Source of the DNA: Anabas testudineus
Taxonomy: Eukaryota; Chordata; Actinopteri; Anabantiformes; Anabantidae
Direction of reading: 5' to 3'
Length of the DNA stretch: 64,000 nucleotides
Assembly (NCBI RefSeq): GCF_900324465.2
Contig: NC_046617.1
Location: 8,741,223-8,805,222 of the forward strand
Position 1 is the stretch's first letter. Each line of letters begins with the position of its first letter. The notes below the pieces were generated by a model. That model saw only the letters and a list, made by a program, of their open reading frames with translations, was not told where the DNA came from and searched no databases. A program made the translations under genes and the position numbers. This document shows positions 32,307 to 45,175 of this stretch, piece after piece.

Positions 32307-32518
32307 TACTGATCAGCTACGACATTAAATCCATCGGGTGGTTTTAATATTGTGGAGGACCGGGGTCAGTATTGGAAGAACTGAACGCTGGTGAAGACGG
32401 GCAGGTGTCAGAACATACAGCTGACCCCTACATTAAACCCCTACATAGCTACAACACATTAAAACCACCAGATTCACTGGCGGCCACGAGGTGGACTTCA
32501 TGTCATGGCTGACTGGTA
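32307..32518. mobile_element. Small inverted-repeat (MITE-like) element, copy 1
   Basis: The left end TACTGATCAGCTACGACATT matches, inverted and with mismatches, the right end AATG..TGTCATGGCTGACTGGTA, giving imperfect terminal repeats of about 28 bases. The same termini occur on the 47.4 kb element, so both belong to one family. It has no coding capacity. Confidence 0.65.
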
Positions 32519-33183
32519 ATTCAATATTAGTGAGTGGCATTGCTGGTGTACTTAAATGAGTTCAGTCAGTTTCAGAATCCTTCTTGAAAATGTATTTTAT
32601 TAAAGAAGAAGATTAACTATCACTTGTTTGAAATATACATTCACTTGTAGAGGGGTTTCAGGAAACATCTTCTTGAAAAGGTGGGCATTTCTGGGAGTTC
32701 TACATTTTGGATTTGCATTTTGTCATTCACAAGAAAATAAAAAGTAGACTTAATATCAGATCATAGCGTGAAATGAGGCGTTTGCACTTCTTTATTTGTG
32801 GTTTTGTACATCCGATGAGACGTGCATTATGTTTAACCACCTGACTACCACCCCTGGTGAGGAGTGGCTGTGTGGTCCACAGGGAACTCATCATCACTTT
32901 AAAACGCACCAGAGACTTGGCACAAAAGAAGCGCTCGCAGGCGACAACAAGGACTGCCTCTTATTACACCGAGGGGGGGCACGTTTCGTACTTTGCCCGT
33001 TGTGTACAGTGACTACTTAAGAGTCAGATAAACGTGGAGTCGGAGTTGAAGAAACTTACTTTCCGTCGCACCTGATGCGACCCTCGTTGCCTGCCTGCAG
33101 CGAGCAGTCTGTTAAAGTGGTTGTGGTCATTACGAATTGGAGCTGTGCAAAACACGATGTGTGGCAGTAGATCAGCACTTTAG

Positions 33184-33639
<456 letters not shown>

Positions 33640-34306
33640 AGCATGGAGAGCAGAGAGCTGTGGAGAACTGAAGAGTGAGATCCGATATGAGGATCTGGTG
33701 TGCATTTGCAACCGCAGGTCAAGCTCTGCATCTGCGTGTACTTATCTAAGACTAAGTCTCTCTGTGTCCTGTCGAGGAAAGATATGCAAGAACTTCATAT
33801 TTCATTCCAAATGACTACCACAGAATTAGTCCAGCGACTAATGTCTGCGCGTAAAGTGTGTGCGTAAAAGAAGGGCACTGTTGAATCTAGTGAGTGAAAT
33901 TAATATTGCCAACTTGAACAAAGTGTGGAAAATGTTTACAAAATGTTACCTCATTTTTAGTTTATTCTTTCATTTGTATAAGTGAAAATGATTGTCAGTG
34001 AATATTTTTCAAACTGTTGAAACGCATGATTGTGAATTCTTCTACTGCCACGTATGCCAGTGTGCTATGCGGACGTGTTGGATATGTGGGTATTCTCTAT
34101 ACAAAGAAGTTTTTCGGTCTCCGTTTGGTAAATACTGAATTTTTGCACGTTTTTCAACAAACTCCGTTACAGCTTTATTGAGTGATTCTGGTCCTGTTTG
34201 GCATGCTCGCTAATAGATCTCTAAAGTGATTTTTGGAACCGTTTTGCACTTTTGAAATCACTGATGCTGCATGAGTTGTTTTGTACCAAAAATAATAATA
34301 AATAAA
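33640..34306 (+). other. rprml: rprml 3' UTR with polyadenylation signal
   Basis: The sequence after the stop is open intergenic-like DNA that ends at AATAAA (34301-34306) followed by a run of A. This would give a 3' UTR of about 670 bases. The A-run is genomic. Confidence 0.55.
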
Positions 34307-36185
34307 AAAAAAAAAACCTTGAAATTGCAGCATGCAATTAAAACATTGAAATGACTTGAGTTGCTTTTCATTAAAAAAATCACGTTTGCCAAAGAGTTTC
34401 TACATTTCCAAAATTTGCATTTCACTTATTTCAGTTCAGTCATTACTTGGTCTATTCAAAGCTATATGAAACTTTTTTTTATCTAATTAAATCAGACATT
34501 GGAAATGTTCTCTGATTCATATTATAAAGGTGTAACCCAGATCACAGGATACACACATTTAATAAATACAGTACGTGCACTCAGTACGAACAATCTGAGG
34601 CTGAGCTCACATTGGCTTCACAGCATTTAATCAGATCTCTTGGCAGATTGAACATCTCCAATCAAGAAACATTCAGGCTTACTCTACCCCGACTACTTCA
34701 GCCCCTGTTACACCTTAGGACTCTGAGTATGATATCCAGAGAAGTTCATCTTCTTCTTTTTATTCCATGAGAAAGTACATAACAGAGAGGACATCAGTGA
34801 CTTGTCACTGTGCTTTAGGATGCCATTACTCTTCCTGTGTGTCTGCATACTGTGCACCTCTTTCTTTTCTTAAGAAAGAAACTTACCAAACTGTTTCTAT
34901 TTCAGCTAGACAGACAACGCACAGACCCACAACCCAAATGTCAGTCTAGATATCATGTGTCAGATTTTCATTGGAAGATTTTGGGTCAATTTCTTTTTTA
35001 CCTCTTTTTATTACTTCACGCAACCACTTTTCTCAGCTACCAGTGTTCTCATTATTATTTTAGTATTTGTCAGGAGAGCTGGGTTGGATGAATCCTTACA
35101 AACACGCCCATGCATTCACACATGTGCCCATTCACCATGCACACATGATGTGCAACAGACCGGGGAATCCCAACATCAACAAAAGCATTTCAGAAAAACA
35201 AGCTAAATAAATAAAAATCAAGTACACAATTAGACAACTATATCATTTATTTTAGACACTGCGTATACATTTGTAAAACCTGAATTTTCAGAGCAAAAAA
35301 GAGAACAATTAAATATAAAAACATAAATTATTATTTATTCTTACATGGATCAATATCTATAAAAGTGTCATATTTTCATATGTAGCAGGACGCTCTGATA
35401 AAGCATTTGTAAAATCATTAGGTCTATGATTTAATGCTCAAATACTCTATAACCTGTATCAGATTGTATACAAGATAATTTGGCTAGAGGGAATACAGGC
35501 ATGTTAATGTGTTAATCAGCTGTTAAAATAATGTGTAATGGTTAAGTAAGCCTCATCCTTTCTTCCACATCTGGAAGGATTTTGGATGAAAAAAGCATGG
35601 ATGCTATTTTTAGAGAGAAAATAACTAGCTGCTGTTAACTTGTTAGAGTGAAACTCAGTTTAAAAAGATGTGCCGAAAATGAAACGACAGATTCTCCATT
35701 GGGTGCGCATGTAGGGTGAGCTGTGAATGATATGAAAGCTCCACTGAAGGGTGACGGAGTCCATGCTGCTTTGTAAGTGGAAATGTCAGAATACAAGAAT
35801 AGGAATGTCATCTTCGGTGCCAGAACCAGAAAAATACCCATAAAATGTTGGCAACCGTGGACATGGTTTAATTTGACTTAGGGGAATAGTGACTTTTTGT
35901 CACGTTGTGTCACTTAACATTACACATGTTAGCACGTAGCAGCTTAAAAAAAATAAAAATAATAATAATCATGAAGGGACAGATACACAATATACTGATG
36001 ACGACCATGGGAACATAGCAGCTCCGCTGCAGCATGCTCTGTAGGATAAAGGTGACTACACCGGTGTGAGAAAATCAGGTCAGATTCATACTTATCTTTA
36101 ATTCATCATCATTAATGTCAGTGTTTGACTTCAGTAGTCAAGGTACATGACTACTATAGACAAACCTTTTGACAATCAAGTGGTT

Positions 36186-36232
36186 ATACACCGATCAGGT
36201 GGACCTGGTGTTTTTAACGTTGTAGTCAACAG
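36186..36232. mobile_element. Short degenerate copy of the inverted-repeat family
   Basis: TACACCGATCAGG is followed closely by GGTGTTTTTAACGTTGTAGT, which is the inverse of the family terminus (TACACC.ATCAGCC..AACATTAA.ACC). It looks like two termini with almost the whole interior lost. Confidence 0.4.
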
Positions 36233-36477
36233 GGGTCCAAAAAATATATATAATCTCACATAACTGTGACAATGATTTACACTAAATATATTCAGTCTGA
36301 ACCAATATAATTCCTGTTCTCTGAGTGAAGTCACATTTGCAAAGTTGAACCCAATAATTTAAAATGCGTGGGAGGAACTCAGCAACTATTCACTGAAGTA
36401 AATATATTTTTGACATTTACAATTATTGTGACATGTTTTTTTGTTTTGTTTTGTTTTATTTAAATGTGTATTGTCTC

Positions 36478-36740
36478 TTCGTTGACACAGTGAGGTCCGT
36501 ACATTGATTTGGCAGAAGTCTTATGCTGGATGCCCTTCCTGATGCAACCCTGCCCAATTTTGCATCAAGTTTGAGACCGGGACCCAGAATATACTGGCTT
36601 GTGACTGGTGTTTTGTAAAAGATTTGTGTCTTGTTCAGTGTCTTGTCCAGGGACATTAAGATATGGTTAGGAGGAGTTGGGTCGTGAATCACCGACCCTA
36701 GAGTTGAGTGGCAACTGCTCTACCAACTGGCCACTTGCAC
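36478..36740 (-). mobile_element. tRNA-derived SINE-like element
   Basis: Read on the minus strand, it begins GTGCAAGTGGCCAGTTGGTA. It has an A-box-like TGGCCAGTTGGTAGAGCAG and a B-box-like GGTCGGTGATTC, as in tRNA-derived SINEs. The following GTCCCTGGACAAGACACTGA and the tail CAGGAAGGGCATCCAGCATA are motifs typical of fish SINE bodies and tails. It is one decayed copy. Confidence 0.6.
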
Positions 36741-37029
36741 TCAACATTATACCACAAAATAATAATAATGCTATATTGTGCATTTGGTGAAGTAAATGTG
36801 TTAAAAACCACAGTGCAATGACATAACACAATACCAGAACAGCCTACACATACTAAGTTCTGAAAACTAGGAATTTCTATCTTTGAATTCAAACAAAAAA
36901 AGTATACTTTTGATAAAAACTAAAATGTTTGAGCTACAACAATAACTTACTAATCTTAGGATATTTGAAGTACAAAATTTGAAGAAAATTGAATGAACAA
37001 CATCAATGTTTTTTCAGTGTTCCCTGTCC

Positions 37030-37340
37030 ATCACAACATGAAGATCACCAGATGTATCCAGCAGGGACAAGTATCCAACTCTCATTGCCTCTCCCCAGGT
37101 GTGCCACAGGGCTCTGTTCTCAGCCCTTTTCACGTCTCTATATACATCACATCCCTTGAAACCATCATCCACTCACACTATGTTTCCTATCATTGCTATG
37201 CCTAAGATATGCAGCTCTTCCTATTTTATCTTTTGACATCCCTGCTTGAATGAGAGAATGACATCTTTAATCCAGTCTCACCGAGAGTTGTAGTCTTTTC
37301 AGCTGGACTCTCCATACAGCATAACATCAGGATTGTTCAT
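37030..37340 (+). mobile_element. LINE reverse-transcriptase fragment
   Basis: The frame from 36993 to 37205 contains LSPGVPQGSVLSPFHVSIYI and SHYVSYHCYA, matching the GVPQGSVLGPLLF..YADD core of non-LTR reverse transcriptases. A stop replaces the first base of the aspartate pair region (CYA, stop, D). Only about 0.3 kb is recognisable. The clade (L2, Rex or CR1-like) cannot be settled from so little. Confidence 0.7.
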
Positions 37341-40300
37341 AACTCTGCATGGGCTTTCAGTGGCAGTGTATGTGACACACAAAGACACATAGGCTATGAA
37401 CAACTAACATGTCATTTATTTGATTATCAGTAATTAGTAACACAACATTCTGTTCATATGCAACAATTTTGCATTAAGTATGAAATAGAAACACAGGTGA
37501 CTGAACCAATGTGCTGATAATCAAAACTGTCACATCCTTGCTTTATATTGCACTAAACAAACATCACAAAACAATTGTTAGCAGAGGCAATGAACGTTTC
37601 ATTGATCATTTTGAAATACTATGTCTAAATCCATGCATGCAGGATACTGCGAGATTACTTTATAAGATGACTCAAGTAAGAGAATGCACTGAGTAGCTGT
37701 TTTTATCTGTGTAAGTCTTATCACTTCACTTTCTTACACAAAAAAATCTCTTCTCTTTGCTTGGCTGCATGCCAACTCAAATTACTCACCATCTTGGCTA
37801 AGATTCACCTAAAGTTCTAACTTTCTCGCTTGTGAGGCACTACAACTCGCCCACAGCCACTAAACATATGCTGAAGAGTTAGTATGGAGTACCATCCATG
37901 TGTCCACAATCTGTTGTGGACACATCAATGAGGTAATGTGACAGTGGCCATGCAGGAAATATGTTAACACGTAACACCTTCACCCCAATCAACACATGCA
38001 GTGTTGGTGTGTGTTGTATTACTCTCTCTGTCCATAGAGCTACTGTGCATTTGCTTGTGAAGAAGCATCACTACTGACCTTTTACTACTGCGACCTCACA
38101 GAAAATAATGAACTGTGCACTGCACAGAAATAATGGTGATTAAACCAGCAGTGGCATTCAGCACTTACCAAAGACAGAACTGCCATGAAGCTTGGTTTTA
38201 AATGGAAATACTGTATATATGCTATATTAGGTATCTTTTTGTGATTTACTTTTCCACCAAAAAATGTGATAAGATACAGATTTGAGCATAGGTGACAGTG
38301 AGCACTTTAATTCCCTCAGTGTTTTTGATCAGAGGGCGAACACAAAAGATCAGTTTTAAATTCTGCTGCAGATCCCAGAAGGATAAAATGGCATTTCTCC
38401 ACCCATTCAGTCCGTTTCTAATAGGTAGTGTCATATTCAAAGGATGAAGCTATAACAATACATGCAATGAAACTGAGTGAGTGGATGTAAACATTCTCTT
38501 TTCTCTCTTTCTCTCCCTTTGGTGCACACATAAACATGCAATAGAAATAAGCATGACCTTTTCAGAAATTGTCTCATTATAGCACATTTTACTTTCACAC
38601 AGGCAAATTAGTTTCACTTTACGTCTGTTGCCATTAAAGCACACTGTATCTTCTTAAATCAATTCCATTTATTTTCATAGTTGGTTCCCGATCAGCTGCA
38701 CTCCCACCCATTAAATATGTTCGACTTAAAAAAACTTAAAATTAAAAACACTGTAAACACATAGGCATCCACACGGAAATGCACACATATGAACAAACAT
38801 ACACACACCTTTTCTCCACATCACCCCAGGCAAATTGTGCCACATCCAATCCAGCAGGGATTGAATGGTCCTTGCATTGGAACTCATGAAATTTTAAATA
38901 AATCTATTATGTGCAGACAAATGAATAACAAGCCACAAAATTGCCTCATTCTTTCCATTACCTACAATACCAAGAAGTTGAAAAGTTGGCAATTACACAC
39001 ATACTTACAAGCGCACACACAAACACACACGCTGATAAACACTTAACCCAATTAAAGCATTTCAAACCGTCGACAAAATGATACACCTACATCATTTCAC
39101 ACTCACAAATGTGTTTCTCTGCTGCACATAGTCTCAGTGTGAATGCGCGCATCATTTGCCTGTGTGACTGTTGTTGATTTCGTAATAGTACTGAGTTGTC
39201 AGCCAGAAGCCCAAGGCGTTCTTCAGTCTTCAGGTGATGTGTCATTGTGCTTTTTTTCCTGCCCAGTTCTGAACTTCACCTGTCATTATGTCAGTGTGTG
39301 CTCACTCCAATAATTCTGTCCCTTCCTCTGCTGATGCCTTTATCTGTCTGCTCTCTCTCATACATTTCTCTGACACCACAAACCAGCAGTGACACAGAAT
39401 TCGCACTAACTCGCCTTCTTGTAAAAGGAAGGAAATCATAACAACAGGAAGGTGATGATGATAATATGTTTGGTGCTAAAAGCAAATTGTGAAATGTGGC
39501 TCTGGGACGTAAAAGGGAAAAAGAATTGGCCAGGAAAAGTGAGGAACAACAAAGGCTTTTTTAGCTAAAAGAAATTAATTACTCTCCCTTCTCATTCAGT
39601 TCTTTACAAAAGTGGACACTTTCTTTTTGGGCATCAAAAGGCACAGTATTAATAACAACCATAATCTCAAAGAAGAAGCAGTTTTACGCTTAAAAGGTGG
39701 GACTTGTAAACCCAAGCTTTACTCCACTGTGTATGAGTCATTACAAAAAATATACAAATGAATACTTAGTAGTATCAGCGCTAAGATTTAACTCTCGTGT
39801 TATTTTGTGTAAAGAGCTTAGTAACATTCAAAAGGAACAGATGTCTTCAATAAAATAAAACAAACAGAGAGACAACCCAGTGTAATGTAGTGTGAGCACA
39901 GGTGGGCTCTCAATCTGTTTCTGCACTGCAGCTTTTATATACTGAAAGAAAAAGAAGCCAAACAGGTACATCAGTCAGTGAATCTTTGTTATTAGGAGTG
40001 ACATGCTCTTTCCCCTGTGCCCAACATCTCACTGTGGAAATTGTAAACCATTCTGAATTAAGTTACCCAATGAGCCTCTAACTCCAAGGAAAGTTTTAGA
40101 TGGAACATAAAACCACTAAGGCTCATTGTCTGTACAGGCCTTCGGCTGTTAGGTTGAATCTAATTTTCTTGAAGAATGGCGTTGCACTAAACCGTCTTGG
40201 ACTCGGTGTCTGGATTTAAGCAAGGATCATATCCGGGTCAGTCCTGCATCTGGGTATATGCGCACACACAGACGCTGTCTGAGCGAGATGACAGCTTGAC

Positions 40301-41483
40301 ACATGGGATGTCAGCTTAAAACAGAAGAAGGGAGCTTTGCACAGGTCGTGTCTGATTAAGTCAGCATTCATAGAGCAACACTGGAGAGAGGGAGTTGCGA
40401 AACAAAGACTCCAGCTTGGCTGCACTAGATGGAGGCGATCGTCATGGGACTAATCAAGCCCACAATAAACAAAAAGCAAATCCAACACAATGGGAGCTCA
40501 TTCTACCCGAGCTGAATGGCATTATTATGCTCTTTACTAATGGCTGTGGCCTCTCAAGGGAGCAGTAGGTGTCTCATCCCATTGATTTCCACTAAAAATC
40601 ACTTATATTGACTATAAAGGTGTGCGCTGTTCTGCAGCATCATTACAAATGGTTCACCGCGCCTTCAAAACACTTCCTCCAACCGCTTACATTGAAATGG
40701 CCTGAATGCACGATAATTGGTGTCTGTGGCTAACTAGTTTATTGTGTATTAATACACTTAGAATGTGTATAGAGATGTGTTAATTGGCTCGAGTTGGTGG
40801 TAAGCATTATACAAAGCTTGCCCACAGCCGTGGGAGGAGGTGGGGGAGTGTCTGTCAGTCAGCCGTGCTCCTTGGGGAGAAAAGACAAAAAGAGAGATAT
40901 ATTCAAAGCCTTATCTCACAGTGCTTCTCTGGCTCTCTTTCTGCCTCATCCCCACATGTCAGACAGTAGACACCACAGAGAGATTAACATTCACCTTCTG
41001 CTTTGGCTCTGTCGTGTCACTCTTGGACTCTTGTTGTCTCTAGATATCATCACTCTATATCGCTTAAATTAGACAAGATTGCCAACGAGAAAAAAAGAGA
41101 AAGAACAAACTTCACTACAGTTTCACTCCAGGCGTAGCTGAACGGGGCCTGATGAGAAGTCACAGAGCTTTTCTGACTGTCTGACTGGCTATTTGTCCAA
41201 ACCGGGAGTTTACTAATCACCTGCCACGGGGATCGGTCAGAAATAATTACACACAACACAGGCAGAAAGTTTTACACACTCACAGCAACATGTGAGCTCT
41301 CATGAACAACAATACAAAATGTCTTTTGTTAAACAGGCTGGAAACAATCCAAGTCCATCAGCGACAGACAGTGAGAGGAAGAAGATGGCATCTGAAATGT
41401 TTAAAAGTCTTAAATGATCACAGTCTTCACTTATCTAAATAAACCTCAGCACCCCACACATATGCACACACCCACATGTGACG

Positions 41484-41487
41484 ACAC

Positions 41488-41574
<87 letters not shown>
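41484..41574. repeat. (CA)n microsatellite
   Basis: About 45 CA units, interrupted by a single G near the left end (CACACGCACACA). Confidence 0.96.
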
Positions 41575-41575
<1 letters not shown>

Positions 41576-41685
41576 CTACCACTACATAAGGGCTGCAGGG
41601 TTGTGTTGCCATAGAAACCAGGAAAGGTAATGGCCATCTTCTTGAGCTGATGCCGCAGGGGGTGAGGGGCAAAAGAGAGCGAGCT

Positions 41686-41689
<4 letters not shown>

Positions 41690-41732
<43 letters not shown>
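41690..41732. repeat. (TG)n microsatellite
   Basis: About 21 TG units, 116 bases after the CA tract and complementary to it. Confidence 0.96.
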
Positions 41733-41734
<2 letters not shown>

Positions 41735-42297
41735 AGGGGGGCTGAAAGTGAGTCAGACTTATGAACTAATGGCAAGAGCTTTAACTTCTAATCAGCCTTC
41801 TCCTCTGTCACAATCAGAGCCACCAACTCAATATAAACCAACTGCGGAACATTTGGAAAAATGCATTAAGTTAAAGGCAACAGTGATGCTGTGCTATTTA
41901 TTTTTAATGCATTCAGCAGAATGTAGTTAGTGTTGTTAGCTGAGATGCAGAGAGAACTGCTGGGTGTCTCAGTGCATGGCCTTCACTCACCACCCCTGGG
42001 GTATGAATAAATGAGCCCTAGTGCAATGAGCTAACCCTTTAATCAACATTGATGACCATTTCTCTGTGAGGAAGTATGTGTGTGTGCACTTTAGCGGAGC
42101 GAGAGAGTGTGTATGTGTGTGTGCATGACTGATTAAATATTACTGAACCATCAGAAGTACAAATAATTTAATCATACCTCAGCAGTTCAGTCACCACAGA
42201 AAGCCATTTAAGTGGCAGGAAGCTCAAGCATCTCATTTATATTTGACCTATATCATCTATGCATATGTGCATAAACAATCTATGGGTTCTATGTATG

Positions 42298-42926
42298 TAC
42301 AGTGGCAGGAAAAAGCCTTTTGGAATGTCATTCACATAAAATCTGATCTGATCTTCATCTATATCGAGAGTATTAACCAATATAATGTGCCTAAAATAAT
42401 AACACAAAAAACCTTCATGTCTTTATTGAGAACAACCTTCAAAACCTCATAATCGCTGGTAGGAAAAATATGTGAACCCCTTGGCAAGGATTCCAAAGCT
42501 AATTGGAGTCAAGTGTTAGCATAAATTAAGTTAATTAGTTTGGAGGTGTGGACTAGAGCTACTTTAACTGATAAAAACCAAAAAGTCACAGCCAAAGATT
42601 TGAGCCAAAGCTTTGAAGGCATCATTGGAACTGGCTAACATCAGTGTTCATCATGAGTCTACAGTAGGTAAAAAACTGAACAAGCTGGGTATCTATAGCA
42701 GGACACCTATCTATAGCAGGACACCAAGGGTTCACATACTTTTTCCACTCACACTATGATATTTTTATGGTTGTTTTTAACAAAGGCATAAAAGATTAGA
42801 TTTTTTGTGTTATCATATTTGTTAATACTTGTGACTTAGATGAAGATCAGATCACATTTTATGACAAATTATTGCAGAAAACCATGAAATTCTACAATAT
42901 TTTACATACTTGTTTGTGCCACTGTA
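42298..42926. mobile_element. Non-autonomous Tc1-like element with TA target duplication
   Basis: The element starts TACAGTGGCAGGAAAAAG and ends GTGCCACTGTA, so CAGTGGCA ends are inverted and flanked by TA on both sides, the signature of Tc1/mariner insertion. Inner parts also mirror each other: CTGATCTTCATCTA near the left against TAGATGAAGATCAG near the right. The middle keeps a scrap related to the 13.7 kb transposon (GGAACTGGCTAACATC, ATCTATAGCAGGACACC, the latter partly doubled). It is an internally deleted derivative without transposase. Confidence 0.8.
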
Positions 42927-45002
42927 TATTATCTATCACAAATGTCTCATTATTATCAACATTATTGAATAAATCGACATAACGATCAATAAGATGTATA
43001 ATTATTTATCTTGTAGAACTCAAGTATAAAACAACTGAAAATGTTCATGAATTCTTCATCTTCCTTTCTGGTGTTTACTGTTTCTAAGTAAATTGTTCAC
43101 ACCGAGATGTAGATTGTGTATTTACACAATACTTTCCTTTTCTCTCTTCATTTCGATCCTATAAATAAACAAATTGTTTTTTCCAACAGAGTTGATGTGA
43201 AGTGCGTGGGCTGCTCTGGATAACAGGATGAGAATTATCTTTAGGCCATTTTGCCAATTAAAGTTTATTAGTTTCCTCATTTCTCACAGTGTTGGTCATT
43301 ACCTGCTGCATTGTTCCTATCTCCCCCCCCCTTCCTCCTATTCCCTCCTCCTCCTCTTTCACCGCTTGATGCTTCCCTTCGTGTCACTTTGCCCACACGA
43401 TGACAGAGGTCTTTTAAAAATAGAGACGATCCACCCAGATTACAGCGTTTTAATTACAGAGTTAGCGATGCGATGGGGGTGTAGAGGCCTCTTCTACTGA
43501 CAGGGAGTAGGGAGGGCTGAGTAGGGAAGGAGAACTGGAAGGCATAGTGGTACAGTGAATGTAAACTGTGTGCTAATTAGTGTCGCCTGCCATAGTGAAG
43601 CTCTCGGGCTCTAACCATGTATTATACATGCATTGTTGGTTGTATCACATTCTGGGCTCCCTATAAATGCACACCTGTGTGGCCATCACAGTTATTTTAA
43701 ATATTAATGCTTACAAATCACCTGTGGGGAGACTGTAATCAATTTAAAACAAGCGCACTGCAGCACGCTCAGTTCCTACACTTGGGAAAAACTAGAGAGA
43801 TGACATGTCACCTCTGTCAGCATGAGAAAAAGACTCAATTTGAAGAAATAATGATTTTGTAAAATGAGTGTTGAATATTTTTGACACTTTACCTTAATTT
43901 ACACTTGTAATATGAGTAATGAATATGTTTTAGAGTAACACTTTACTTTAATTCACACTTTTTTGTATAATGTGCAACTGTTGGTATGAGTTCTCTATGG
44001 AAGGAGACATAGTTGTCAACAATTAAAATCCAACTACACAAAAGACTATTTTCAGCTTCAATTATATACTACAAACCTTATAAATAGTTTTTTTTACTGT
44101 ATACTACTGATCAATTCTAAATGAGAAATAGAAAGATAGAAATCAAATTTTAGAGATACAAGATTCTTTTTCCCTGTCGGAACATGTGTTTTTATCTCTG
44201 GGTTGTTAATTAAGAAGATTGTCTATGTTATCACCTGTTGTCATGCTCTACCTGTTTGGCAGCATATTAATATTTAATCATGTAACTGAGCCACATTACA
44301 ATATGAAAACACTGTCTCTGCCTGTGTTCTCGCTGTGAGATTGAATGATGGAACATGTTTTTTTACACTAAAACAAATATACTATTAACATGTTTCATAC
44401 ATTTTAGAGTTGAAACAAACAAAGAAAGTAGTAGACTAAAGACTGCACTCACCCATCTTCTGTGTGTGTAGGCTGTGTACACTGCAAATTTTACTTTAAT
44501 GTATAATAGAAACATAAGAGATCATCATCATCATCATTTGCAATCATCGTTTAGGGATGACAAAAGTAATTTAGTTAAAAAATGCGTTGGGGTGTGAAAT
44601 GACAAATACACACAATAATCGCTTGTACTTTTAAATTAGTTGTTGATTAGTTGTTGACTCATAGATTTGGCTAAATTAAGTTTTCCCTCAGTTCAGACTG
44701 TTAATATCTACAATAGCTGCCTCGGTTTTATTATAAATTAAACTGCAGGCATTTTTTACTTTGACATTTAAGAGATTTTTTTTTTCATTTGATCAGTGTG
44801 GATATAAAAACTAATTATATCCACTGTGATTCACTGTAGTAACACTCAAACAGAGCACATAAAAAGAGGGTGGATACTTTTTAAGGGCTTAGTTCTGAGT
44901 TACCAGTTGCTCTGCTTTTGGTTTCCAATGTGAGTTTAATTACACAAACAGCCTGTATTGCATAGATACCATAGGTCAATGTTGTGGTTACAGATGGAGG
45001 AA

Positions 45003-45004
<2 letters not shown>

Positions 45005-45036
<32 letters not shown>
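45005..45036. repeat. (GT)n microsatellite
   Basis: About 16 GT units, 140 bases upstream of the first prr29-like coding exon. Confidence 0.9.
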
Positions 45037-45037
<1 letters not shown>

Positions 45038-45175
45038 GTGCATGTACGTGTGCAGACTGTTGCTTGTGTTTTGGCACCCTGGCAACCTGTTACTGTGTGG
45101 CGCTGCACTAGAGCGGACAGGTTAGAATTACACGCTGTGAATCGTGTGAATAATATCAGCATCGAGCTCTCACAC

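Larger units (their letters stand above)
26300..33180. other. Gene-poor interval between itgb3 and rprml
   Basis: The two genes point away from each other across about 7 kb. I found no coding exon. Contents include a CA run near 28973-28992, a probable repeat at 31.1-31.4 kb and an inverted-repeat element at 32.3-32.5 kb. Open frames at 27727-27951 and 27923-28195 overlap only partly and have no recognisable domain. The interval presumably holds regulatory DNA for both divergent genes, but I cannot point to specific sites. Confidence 0.6.
34330..45170. other. Gene-poor interval of about 11 kb between rprml and prr29
   Basis: I found no protein-coding exon of a host gene. The interval holds a short copy of the inverted-repeat family (36.2 kb), a SINE-like unit (36.5-36.7 kb), a LINE reverse-transcriptase scrap (37.0-37.3 kb), two complementary dinucleotide tracts (41.5 and 41.7 kb), a Tc1-derived element (42.3-42.9 kb) and another TG run (45.0 kb). 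The stretch at 40.4-40.8 kb is free of repeats and low in simple sequence, which would suit a conserved regulatory element. That is a guess without alignment. Confidence 0.6.

Noticed and set aside
41427-41930. Frames rich in repeated CV dipeptides near 41.5-41.9 kb
   Set aside because: Translation of CA/TG microsatellites.
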